NCBI GenBank assembly: GCA_964036045.1
Contig: OZ038381.1
Location: 620,001-684,000, forward strand
DNA length: 64,000 nt
Reading direction: 5' to 3'
Source of the DNA: Eutreptiella sp. 'Long Island Sound 2002'
Lineage: Eukaryota > Euglenozoa > Euglenophyceae > Eutreptiales > Eutreptiaceae
Shown here: piece by piece, positions 11,913 to 21,542 of the stretch
Position numbering within the stretch: the first letter of the stretch is position 1
Layout of the letters: every line of letters begins with the position of its first letter
Position numbers and translations under genes: made by a program
Notes under the pieces: generated by a model
Databases searched by the model: none
What the model was told of the DNA's origin: nothing
Seen by the model: only the letters and a program-made list of their open reading frames with translations

Positions 11913-11995
11913 GTATGTAATTGCATGCGTAAGTGTTTTCTTCTGCTGCTGTGCTTCTTGAGAATTTAACTCTGATCCTTGCTGTTTGTATTCAG
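11913..11995 (+). other. 83-bp spliceosomal intron
   Basis: The donor is GTATGT and the acceptor is a pyrimidine-rich tract ending TTCAG. Removing it joins exon C to exon D in frame (phase 1). Confidence 0.8.
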
Positions 11996-13354
11996 TTCTC
12001 GGCAAGAGGGAAAGGGGAGAGGAGCCCGCGGAGAAGTGGGCTTACGAGAAGGAGCGAAGCCCAAGCCCAAATCCTGAACGCCAGCTTCTTGGAGAAGGCT
12101 CGCCCAGCCCCGGGCCCCAGTCGCCGGTGGTCACCCCAACCCCGACCGACGTGTTGGTGGAGGAGGAGGAGGAGGAGGAGGAGGCAAAGAAAACGGAGGA
12201 GGAGAAGGGGAAGGAGAAGGACACCGAGACTGCGGAGGCGGAGGGTGGGCGGAAGGGGGCAGAAGCGGGGGGCGGGGGGGTTGCCAAGCAACCGGAGGGG
12301 GTCACAACGAGGAGCCGAAGCACAACGAAACGCCGACTGAGGGACACGGGGGCGGCGGAGGCCAAGCAACCGGAGGGGGTAACAACGAAGGGTCAAAAAT
12401 GCCGAGCCACGGACACGGGGGCGGGGGAGGAGGAGGGGCAACGGGCGGTGGTGGAGCGGCCGCATTTTGTTATGGGGAAGCACCTCCAGATCGTGGAGTC
12501 CACGATTGGGGAAGGCCGGGGGGTGAAAACGAAGGTGGATATTGCGGCGGACACCTGCCTGGGGGAGTACAAGGGGGAAAGGATTGAAGGGACGGCACCG
12601 GATTGCCTGACGGGTAGGGGGGGTAAGGTTTTGTGCATCAAGGGCGGGGGGGCAGATTCAAAGACTAGGAGGGGGGTTTGGGTGGACGGGGGTAAAAGGG
12701 GGAATATTTCTAGCCGTATCAACGCTCGCCCTCGCCAGGAGGATTGCGACGTGATCATCCACCTGGATGACGGTACCCCCAGGGTTTGGACCCGGCGGGA
12801 GGTGAAGGCGGGTACTGAGCTGGCCATGTTCTATGGCGTAAATTACCCGTTGCCCCCTTCGCCTCCACCTGCTGATGCTGCTGACCCTGATGAACCTGCT
12901 GCAGAAGGTTCCAACCAGCCAGTTCTAACCACCCAGAGCATTCTTCCCAGCGCCTCTGCCCTGCCTGCAGGGCAACTGTATGCTGACGACGGGTCCCTGG
13001 TGGGTCGCCAGTATTTTTCTTCGAAGGTGACCTACCCCAGCCAGGCCACCGTGACCCATGTTGATGGGGGGCAGTTTATTGTCAGGAAGGGGGACAGGGT
13101 GCGTCTGCTGTGGTCCGAGATGGGGGGGCCGAACTTGACACAGGTTGAAAGCCGGACCTGTTGTTTCAAGATGGACTGGCGGACGGGGAGGTTCGTCAGG
13201 CCGTTGACCACGGTCTGGGGTGACCAGAATTCTTTGGGGGGCGACTTCATCACGGCTGGGTCGCGACTTGCAGGCGTTTACCCTCCCTGGTTTTGTTACG
13301 AGTTCGAGGGGGCTGCTCCTGGGGGTGTCGTAGAAATGGTGTTTTTTGGGTGGT
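11996..13354 (+). CDS. SET-domain protein, main exon D (ends at a frameshift)
   Basis: The exon encodes a low-complexity N-terminal part rich in Pro, Glu and Lys with two repeats of AKQPEGVTT, then a SET domain at about 12450-12850. SET signatures seen are GEGRGVKT, a GEYKGERI-like strand, a GNISSRINARP block where canonical SET domains have the NHS motif, and ELAMFYGVNY near the end. SET domains usually methylate protein lysines using S-adenosylmethionine. The altered NHS block leaves activity uncertain. After the SET domain comes a proline-rich linker and a second conserved-looking region that I cannot name. The frame ends at a TAA right after a TTTTTT run. Dropping one T continues the frame into 13346-13861, so this looks like a frameshift rather than a natural end. 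Confidence 0.75.
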
Positions 13355-13861
13355 AAGTGGGAGGTGATTTCGGTGCAGAATAGGAAGGACGTGTACGGCC
13401 AGACGGGTCAGTGGCTGCAGGTCGGAATCGACCTCAGGGGGTATGATGCGGAATACCAAGCTGCAGCGCGTGGTATCCGCCAGAAGACATTTTTTGTCCG
13501 GGCAGAGGGGGCTATGGGTGTCGACAGCCGGTGGGGGGCGACGCTGGATTGGGCTGAGTGGCGGGCGGAGCACCTGGTAGCTCCGCCTGGCAAAAAAACG
13601 ATCAAGACCCAGGACAAGTCCGTGTACGAGAGGGTGAAGGACACGGTGTATGGGCATGTCCTTTGCAGGGTTAATGGTCATGCCATTAAGCTCGTCGACG
13701 GCGGTGGAGGGACTGGGGGAGGGATGGGCCACTGCATCTCGGTCATTGCCGAGTGCAGCAAGGATTCGAGGGGCAAGTCCAGCTGGTTTCTGCTGGTCTG
13801 GGAAGCTGGAGGCTTGGATTCGCCGAGGATCAGGCGGATCTGTCAGGTGGTGGTGGACAGG
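13346..13861 (+). pseudogene. SET-protein C-terminal region, first copy, cut off by insert
   Basis: This continues the SET protein in a +1 frame after the T6 run at 13342-13347. The part at 13404-13861 is repeated at 16909-17366 with a single coding difference (glycine versus arginine near 13508/17013). The frame runs from upstream SET sequence to the insert border and then ends after a few unrelated codons (FEV, stop). In the second copy it continues for another 229 codons. This copy is therefore the truncated half of a broken gene. Confidence 0.75.
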
Positions 13862-15262
13862 TTTGAGGTTTGAGGTTTGATTTTGCGGGTACTAGACGCT
13901 TTTCGGCCCCGGGGGGCCACCTGGTCGGGCCAGGTGATATCCTCCCCACCGGGTCCTAGTGGGGGGCCCTCCAAGACGCACCTCCTGCCTGGTGGCGGAG
14001 TCCCCCGGGTTCACAGAGCTCGGAGCCCCGTCCTTCCCCGGCGTCCCCGTTTCGCCACTCCCCGGTCAGTGCATCAATTCGCAGCCGTGGCCGCGGGCGC
14101 TTACCCACTGCGTCGCCCCCCTAATGCGTGGTCGCCCGGGGCACCGGCGCCGCCGGGCCCGTGCTACTGGCTTGTCGCCAGTGGGACCCCCTTGGGCTGG
14201 CGCGGTGGCTGCCTAGCCTAGGGGTTGGGGCGTGGCGCTGTGCGCCACTACTGCCTTGGCGGGTGCAGTGTCCCGTCTGTGTGTGCGCGGCGCTCGCGGC
14301 CGGTTCGGGGGGGTTCGGGCCGGTACCTGGTGTTGTGTTTCCCCTTCTTCCCCCTTCCCGCCCCGCGTATCCCGCGTTGCGTGTGGCGGGCCGTCCCGTC
14401 CGGGTGTCCCTTGTCCTCGCTCGCTGGTACGCCATTCCATGTGGTCTGTGCGTTCCGCGCGCTCGGTCCGGTTGCCCTTCTGGTGGTCCCCGCGTGTCCT
14501 TTTCGTGTGTGTGCGCTCGCGCTCTCGCGGTGTCCGCTCCCCGCTGGGTGGTGTGGCGCGCGCATCTCGCGTGGTCCCGGCACTGGGCGCTGGTAGGGCC
14601 GTTCGATGTGGTCCGTGCCCCTCCGCGTGTCCTGCCCCGGTCCCGTGCTCCGTCTGGCGTGCTTGGGGGGGGGCGGTCCGGTCCCGGTTCCCCCCTACTT
14701 GGCTTGGGGTTGCGGGGGCGGCGGCTGGGCGTCCCCGGGGGGGTGCCTTCGTCCATTGCGTGGGGCGTGGGGCGTTCCTCTTCCCTCATCTGCCCGTCCA
14801 CTAGGTGGGCTGTCGGGGTCTGCGTTGCGGGCGTGCGGTTGTGGGGGCCCCGCTCTGTTCTTGCGGGGGGGGAGAGAGGTGTCGTCTTGGTGTCCAGGCG
14901 CCGGCCCGCCGGATTCTCATGACGAGCCTGATGCGCACGGAGCTTCGCCCTGCGGGATGCGTGGGGGGGTTGAGGTGACCGTGGCTGGAGTGGTGCTCCA
15001 ATGTTCCGGTTCATGGCCCAGCTGGGCTGCCCTACCGCGGGCTTACTCTTAGTACAGGGGGAGGGGGTTGCGGGCGCGTTTGTTCTGTGACCCGGGTGCC
15101 GGTGTATCTCTGGAGGCAGCCGCCCCGGAGGCAGCGCACCAGGCGCGCGCCGCGTAGGAGCTGGTTCGAACCCCGGGATCGGTGGTCTCCCACCGATCCC
15201 TTCGAATACCGGGCGAGGCCTCCCACCGACCTGTTTGAGTACAGGTGACGGTGCGCACTGCT

Positions 15263-15388
15263 GCAGGGGTGGGTGGTTCCCATGTCTTTTGTTTTTCTTG
15301 GGTGGGGGGTAAAACGAACGAGACCTCCACCCGATCCACCGGTATCGGTGGTGGCGCGAGTTGCTGGAGGGGGGGGTGGTTCCCACGT
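15263..15388 (+). repeat. Short local direct repeat
   Basis: The block around 15263-15288 (ggggtgggtggttcccatgtc) recurs at about 15364-15388 with a longer G-run. Both lie in the GC-rich insert. Confidence 0.5.
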
Positions 15389-15424
15389 CGCCAACTAGAG
15401 AGCTCTACGTGCAGGGATCCCAGG

Positions 15425-15494
15425 AGCACCAACGCCCGGGAACGAACCCCCGCACTGGACGATTGTAGACCGACGCTCTCACTACTGGGCCGCG
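15425..15494 (-). other. Degenerate tRNA-like module
   Basis: On the minus strand, an A-box-like D-arm (AGTAGTGAGAGCG), an anticodon-like arm with loop TCTACAA, and a T-arm (gggGTTCGTTCCC) occur in tRNA order and spacing. The acceptor ends do not pair and two stems carry mismatches. It is therefore better read as a tRNA pseudogene or a SINE head than as a working tRNA. Confidence 0.35.
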
Positions 15495-15756
15495 GGAGTC
15501 TCTTACGCCACTGAGGGGTGTCGTCGGCTATGAATCCTGTCCTGTGGGTGGGGCTGTGCGCCGTGAAGCGTGTTGCGCGTGCCGGGAGGCCTCAGTCCAC
15601 GCGCACGGGGTCGGGACAGGGGAGGGGGCTGGGTGGGGTGCGTTGGATCGCCGACTGACGTGCACAGGGGTAAGAGGCGGGCAGTAGCACCACCGGGTCG
15701 CCGGCTGACTGTAGGGCGGGGGGTCGCTCTGCCTCTTTCCGTCCCTCTGCCTTCCC

Positions 15757-16408
15757 TGGGCAGGCAACAAAGCGGGCGTCACTGGCGTTGCGCTGTCCAT
15801 GGGGGGCGTGGCCCCCCATACCACTCCGGTTCGTGTTCACCCAGCCTCTCCGGGTACGATCTGTGCGGCGTCCCGGTGCGCAGGCGTGGGCCCGCTTGTT
15901 CTTCGCGGCCCCCGTGTGGGCCGTCGGCCGGAGCGGGGGGGCGGGTCACCCTCCGGCCCCCCTCTCGGGTGGGGGGGGTCCATTCCCCTTGCCTCGGGGG
16001 GGGTGTCGCGCTGCGGCCTCCCCGCTCTCGTTCCGGGCGGCGGCCTGCGGTACCCCTTTCTGGCCCTCCCTTCCGGCGCGCGCGTGCGGTCGGGGCTGAA
16101 GTGCCGCCCCGGGGCGGGGGGGGTGAGGGGCGGCCCGTGGACCGCTCCCCTGGGGGTCCCGGCTGACCTGCAAACCCCCCCTCTGTCCCCTCGGAGTGGG
16201 CTGTGGTCACGGGAGGGTCATGTGGGGCGCGGCCTCCTTCGTGTTCCGTTGTGCGCGTTGCTCCGGCACGCCGGTGTCGGTTCGTGGGGGCAGGTCCAGC
16301 CGCCGCTGCCCTTACCGTGTCGCCGTTCCTCCCGTGGGTGGGGGCGCCCCCCCGGCCCTGGGGGGGCGGAGGGCCGCGCCTGTGGCTCCCCAGCTGGGGT
16401 GGGTGCGG

Positions 16409-16439
<31 letters not shown>

Positions 16440-16912
16440 ACCCCGCTCGCTCTCGGGCCTGTGTGGGAGGGGGGGGGGGGGGAGGGGGAGTGGGGGGGGT
16501 CCTTCGGTTCCCTGGCGATGCCCCCTGTCGGCCAAAAAGGGGGGGGGGAGGGCGGCTTGGCGGTCCCAGCCCCGGGGGCCAGCCATCGGCCAGGGGGGTC
16601 GCGCCCTTCCCCCGCCCCCCTCTACCGAGTGCCGGATCCTCACGCAGTCCCTCCCCGGGGCCCCTCATCTCCCGGCCGTTGCCGCGCGGCGCTGGCCGGC
16701 CGGGGGTGGTCGTGAGGGTCAGTGGTCAGTGGTTAGCGGGTTGCGGGGCCGCTTTCCCCGGGTAGGCAACAAAGCGGGCGTCCCTTGGCGTCGTGCTGTC
16801 CATGGGGGGCGTGGCAACCCATACCATTCCGGTTCGCGCCCACCCGGCTTCTCTGGGCACGATCTGCGCGGCGTCCCGGTGCGCAGGCGTGGGCCCACAT
16901 GCTCTTCGCGGG
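15757..16912 (+). repeat. Pair of 155-bp direct repeats 1 kb apart
   Basis: Sequence from aggcaacaaagcgggcgtc to cttcgcgg occurs at about 15757-15910 and 16757-16912 with scattered substitutions. The second copy ends exactly at the right border of the GC-rich insert. Confidence 0.75.
16407..16435 (+). repeat. 29-nt poly-G run
   Basis: Twenty-nine consecutive G residues are followed by further G-runs at about 16468-16494 and 16539-16550. The cluster can form G-quadruplexes and is also prone to sequencing-length error. Confidence 0.85.
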
Positions 16913-18053
16913 TCAGTGGCTGCAGGTCGGAATCGACCTCAGGGGGTATGATGCGGAATACCAAGCTGCAGCGCGTGGTATCCGCCAGAAGACATTTTTT
17001 GTCCGGGCAGAGAGGGCTATGGGTGTCGACAGCCGGTGGGGGGCGACGCTGGATTGGGCTGAGTGGCGGGCGGAGCACCTGGTAGCTCCGCCTGGCAAAA
17101 AAACGATCAAGACCCAGGACAAGTCCGTGTACGAGAGGGTGAAGGACACGGTGTATGGGCATGTCCTTTGCAGGGTTAATGGTCATGCCATTAAGCTCGT
17201 CGACGGCGGTGGAGGGACTGGGGGAGGGATGGGCCACTGCATCTCGGTCATTGCCGAGTGCAGCAAGGATTCGAGGGGCAAGTCCAGCTGGTTTCTGCTG
17301 GTCTGGGAAGCTGGAGGCTTGGATTCGCCGAGGATCAGGCGGATCTGTCAGGTGGTGGTGGACAGGGCGCTGGCTAAGATGCCTGATCTGCAGTCGCGGA
17401 TCGAGCATTGGGGAAAGAGCTCGACCGTCAGCCCCCCCTGCGGCGTTGAGCCTGACGAGCCCAAGGCAAAGAGGGCTCGTGTCGATGGGGGTCCGTACCG
17501 TTGCACGTTTGCAACGGCAAATTTTTTTAAAGAGTTCATTCGTAGGGGGTCGTTGCCGGTGCAGGGAGCAGGTTTGAGGCAGCAGTTTGACGTTCGGGAT
17601 CCAAGTTTTTGTTGGACAACTCTGTCCAAGTTTGTTGTTTGGGGGGGGAAATGGCAGATGAAGAGGTCTGTCCCCGTTCAGAAGGCGAAGGCTGAGGTGG
17701 AGGAGATGCTCAGCAAGGGCAATCCGACGCAGTGGCTCCTGCCACCAGAAAAGGCCGTCCCCTATCTCCCCCTCGCTCTGGTCGACTCCGACCAGTGCAC
17801 CCCCCCTTTCACCTTCTGTCGGCCCGACTCCAAGGGCCGACTCAGCAGTTTTGAAGCCTTCTGGGTCCCGAACGTCAATCAGAAGCGGCTTGCAGGGGGT
17901 AGGAACTTTCAGCAGGTGGAGCGGGAAACCGAAAAGGGGGGAACCACCCAAGTTGCATGGGTGGTCCACCTCCCCGATGAGACCGCCATTGGGTTGGAGG
18001 ATCAGTGGGGGGGCTCGCGCGAGGGTTCCGGTAACCCTAATTGGAAGCGCTAG
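16909..18053 (+). CDS. SET-protein C-terminal region, second copy and true 3' end
   Basis: The second copy of the duplicated 458 bp (16909-17366) continues in frame for about 229 more codons to a TAG at 18051. The new part carries a basic cluster (PKAKRARVDGG), likely a nuclear localisation signal, and a cysteine/tryptophan-containing region I cannot assign to a family. The TAG is followed in frame by 15 more codons with one further TAG before a TGA. An upstream start is missing here, so this is the 3' half of the interrupted SET gene rather than a separate gene. Confidence 0.65.
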
Positions 18054-19319
18054 AAGTTTTTCTAGTGCTTGCATTGTGAAGTGGTTTGGGCAGTGAGATG
18101 ATGGCGTGTGTAGTGGCAGAGCGCATCGCCGGACCAAGACTGAGATCTGAACCCACGCATTGCAGGCTCCGCGATTTTCTTCTACGGCGGGGGGGTCAGC
18201 AGACTGCTGTTTGCTTGGCAAATTTTACCCTTGATACCGGTTCCCGGACCCAGATATAATTGAAAGGCCAGGCTCCATTGCATTCTGTTCCTTTCTCTGC
18301 GCGGTGAGATCTGTTTGACCTCCTACTGACCTCCTACCTGATACGCGCTTGTCTAGCCCTGTGACTTTCTCTTTGGCGCTATTGGGGTGTTTGTTCATTT
18401 TTTGGAGCCAAAGGGCACCCTATTTCGTCTCATTTGACCTGATCTTGACCGGATCCCATTGCTTACTTTCCATCTGGTTTCACCAGGTGAGACAGATTGC
18501 AGGTACAGGTACTGGTTGCTGTTACCGCAGGTGTTGTTACAACACGCTATTTTTTAGCCTCAAGAGTATTATTCAGATCTACCCCATTTCGTCTGATTTG
18601 ACTGGTTTGACCGGACCGAACCCTTTTCCTTTGTCCAACCTTGAGAGTAATGGCTGATACAGGCTACAAAGACACCACAGCTACAGTGCGTTTGCGTCGT
18701 TTGCTTCTTAGTTGCGTGGGTGCGGTTAAGGGAACTCGAATTTTGAACCCAAATGGGTTCAAGAGAATTATACAGACCCAACCCACGTTGTAAGTGGGCG
18801 TGAACCTTGTTCCTGACCTTAAAAACAGGTCAGAAGGGACCTGGGAAACGGCGCTGGCCAATTAGTGCAGGTAAGGCAGCTACCGAGGCTAGGGGAAGGT
18901 ACGTGACGCCACAGATGTGCGGATCCTGTGTGGTCACACCCCGGGAACCTCGAGTGCCAGAGGGTCCCCCTACAGGGGGGCGATAACCAAGCTACGGCAC
19001 CCTCTCGGCCGAATCCCAGCCAGCGAGTTTCGTTTCCAGGTTACCGGCCAGTTTTTATGGTTTACCCCCACGTGCTTATCAGTGTCAGTTAGCGTTGTCG
19101 TCATCAGCCTGATTCTGACTCCCCATATGTTTCTCCCGTTTAACCCAAGTGTGAACAAATGCTAGTGGATCCTTGAAAATGATGTACTGGATTCGCACAT
19201 TTTACTTGCTCAATCCTTCTGCTATTGATTTGTTTCGTTCCCTTGCCTGTCGTGCGTGGGCCTGTGAATGATTCATGATTCAATCACCAATTGAGTTGAT
19301 GCCCGTCGTACATCAGACG
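18054..19319. other. Non-coding, nothing firm
   Basis: No domain-bearing frame. A weak A-box-like word (tagtggcagagcgcatcg) is present near 18111, but no good B box follows. The stretch leads into a cytosine-rich tract. Confidence 0.4.
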
Positions 19320-19625
19320 CCCCAGTGTTCCCCCCTTTTACCCCTTTACTCCCCCCTACGCTCCCCCCCCCCGGGCCCTCCCAAACCTCCCCTCCAACCC
19401 CCCCAAGCCCCCCCACTCCTCTCCCCCCTACGCCCCTCCAGCTTTTCCAACATCCTCCTCCCCCGCCCCCCCCCCCCGCACCCTCCTCCCATCCCGGGGC
19501 CCCCCCAATTTCCCCTCCAACCCCCCAAGTCCCCCAACCCTCCCCCCTGCCCTCCCTCCCCTCCCCCCCAGCTCAGCCCTCACCTCCCCCTCCACCCCCC
19601 CTCATCCCCCCGCATCCTTCAAGGC
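19320..19625 (+). repeat. 300-bp C-rich polypyrimidine tract
   Basis: The plus strand is almost entirely C and T with few purines, built from ccccct, cccaa and ctccc words. It can form triplex (H-DNA). The proline-rich frame across it is a by-product of composition. It lies next to the right satellite array. Confidence 0.85.
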
Positions 19626-19659
19626 TGGGGAGGGCAATGTCTTGCCATACATGAGTCAG

Positions 19660-21008
19660 ACGGTAACCTATCAAGTTCGTGCATCAGAGGCCCCGGGTGA
19701 ATCAATAGTCAGGGGGTAGCCTATCAAGTTCGTGCATCAGAGGCCCTTGTTGACTCAATAGTCAGGGGGTAGCCTATCAAGTTCGTGCATCAGAGGCCCC
19801 CGGTAAATGAACAGTCAGGGGGTAGCCTATCAAGTTCGTGCATCAGAGGCCCCTGGTAAGTCAATAGTCAGGGGGTGGCCTATCAAGTTCGTGCATCAGA
19901 GGCCCCTGGTAAATCAATAATCAGGGGGTAGCCTATCAAGTTCGTGCATCAGAGGCCCCAGGTAGATCAATAGTCAGGGGGTAGCCTATCAAGTTGGTGC
20001 ATCAGAGGCCCTTGTTGACTCCATAATCAGGGGGTAGCCTATCAAGTTCGTGCATCAGAGGCCCCCGGTAAATCAATAATCAGGGGGTAGTCTATCAAGT
20101 TCGTGCATCAGAGGCCCGTGGTAAATCAATAGTCAGAGGGTAGCCTATCAGGTTCGTGCATCAGAGGCCCTGGTAAATCAATAGTCAGGGGGTGGCCTAT
20201 CAAGTTCGTGCATCAGAGGCCCCCAGTAAATGAACAGTCAGGGGGTAGCCTATCAAGTTCGTGCATCAGAGGCCCCTGGTAAGTGAATAGTCAGGGGGTG
20301 GCCTATCAAGTTCGTGCATCAGAGGCCCCCAGTAAATGAACAGTCAGGGGGTAGCCTATCAAGTTCGTGCATCAGAGGCCCCTGGTAAGTGAATAGTCAG
20401 GGGGTGGCGTATCAAGTTCGTGCATCAGAGGCCCCCAGTAAATGAACAGTCAGGGGGTAGCCTATCAAGTTCGTGCATCAGAGGCCCCTGGTAAATCAAT
20501 AGTCAGGGGGTGGCCTATCAAGTTCGTGCATCAGAGGCCCCTGGAAAATCAATAATCAGGGGGTAGCCTATCAAGTTCGTGCATCAGAGGCCCCATGTAG
20601 ATCAATAGTCAGGGGGTAGCCTATCAAGTTCGTGCATCAGAGGCCCTTGTTGACTCCATAATCAGCGGGTAGCCTATCAAGTTCGTGCATCAGAGGCCCC
20701 CGGTAAATCAATAATCAGGGGGTGGCCTATCAAGTTCGTGCATCAGAGGCCCGTGGTAAATCAATAGTCAGAGGGTAGCCTATCAAGTTCGTGCATCAGA
20801 GGCCCTGGTAAATCAATAGTCAGGGGGTGGCCTATCAAGTTCGTGCATCAGAGGTCCCCAGTAAATGAACAGTCAGGGGGTAGCCTATCAAGTTCGTGCA
20901 TCAGAGGCCCTTGGTAAACCAATAGTCAGGGGGTAGCCTATCAAGTTCGTGCATCAGAGGACCTTTGTGAATCAATAATGGGGGTTAGCCTCTCACGTTC
21001 ATCTCTCG
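19660..21008 (-). repeat. 53-bp satellite, right array, inverse orientation
   Basis: About 25 units of the same 53-bp repeat as at 10250-10678, now as reverse complement (ctatcaagttcgtgcatcag). Adjacent units are variants that recur in pairs and larger blocks (for example around 20230-20480), indicating higher-order amplification. The last, diverged unit ends at the target site of Ty3/gypsy element 1. Confidence 0.95.
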
Positions 21009-21542
21009 TGTAAGTGCGGCTAACCCCCATCTGCTCAGATTTTCACAGATCTGCCCCAGATTGGCTACATTTTGGTCATTTTCTCTGCTTCGGCGGAATC
21101 GCCGCCCCGCAGCTCAGTCTCAGGATCAGACCTATATATTTCTGATGTGCCGGATCTGATTCCGCGGTCCATTCATCGTAAATCCGCCGCGTTCCGATCA
21201 TTTACCCGGAATGGCCATTTGCCGCTGACGCGCGTGCGCGAGCCAGATCGGCCAAATATTTTTTCACAATCGGATTTATATAAATCTTTTCAGATAGATA
21301 TGGACACTCAGATGTACTTAGGATTATCCGCATCAATTTTCTTCATAGACTGGGATTTTTTGCCGGATAACAATCAGCATGGATCTTGCCTCCGTTGTCG
21401 CCGCTCTTGCCTCCGTTGGTGTCCGTGTATCCGGTTCTGCCCCCAACAGCAGCGTTCAGGTCGACTCCTCGCGTGCCTGCCCCCCGGGTCTTGCCGGCCC
21501 TGAGCCCTCCGGCACCATCCACGACCCAGGGCAGCACTTACA
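21009..21542 (+). repeat. 5' LTR of element 1
   Basis: The 534-bp LTR has the terminal inverted octamer TGTAAGTG/CACTTACA. A TATA-like word (ttatataaat) sits at 21276-21285. The gag start codon at 21379 is inside the LTR. Confidence 0.95.
21276..21285 (+). promoter_or_regulatory. Likely TATA box of element 1 LTR
   Basis: The word ttatataaat lies about 94 bp upstream of the gag ATG. The same word is at 31709-31718 in the 3' LTR. Confidence 0.5.

Larger units (their letters stand above)
13862..16908. mobile_element. 3.05-kb GC-rich insert inside the SET gene
   Basis: Unrelated, extremely GC-rich DNA separates two copies of a 458-bp piece of SET-gene coding sequence. The borders are exact: 13861/13862 on the left (followed by gtttgag-gtttgag-gtttgat) and 16908/16909 on the right. 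Large open frames inside appear on both strands, as expected from high GC, and none shows a domain. A 155-bp internal repeat (about 15757-15910 and 16757-16912), a tRNA-like module and long G-runs are present. I do not recognise the element class and see no transposase or terminal inverted repeats. Confidence 0.55.

Noticed and set aside
14128-14922. 264-codon ORF at the start of the GC-rich insert
   Set aside because: Low-complexity Val/Arg/Gly/Pro composition and open antisense frames point to compositional artefact.
13862-16908. Ribosomal RNA gene in the GC-rich block
   Set aside because: I recognise no conserved rRNA core motifs. The block has only composition in common with rDNA.
15799-17085. 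428-codon plus-strand ORF and large overlapping ORFs on both strands
   Set aside because: These are products of extreme GC content. They lack domains and run across the duplication border.
13404-17366. The 458-bp repeats as LTRs of a retrotransposon
   Set aside because: They are coding and continuous with the SET gene on their outer sides, lack TG...CA ends, and show no primer binding site, polypurine tract or target duplication.
19275-19700. Proline-rich protein
   Set aside because: The frame merely translates the C-rich tract, and no start context or flanking coding sequence supports it.
19660-21008. CRISPR array
   Set aside because: The 53-bp units are contiguous satellite repeats with no unique spacers, and the context is eukaryotic.
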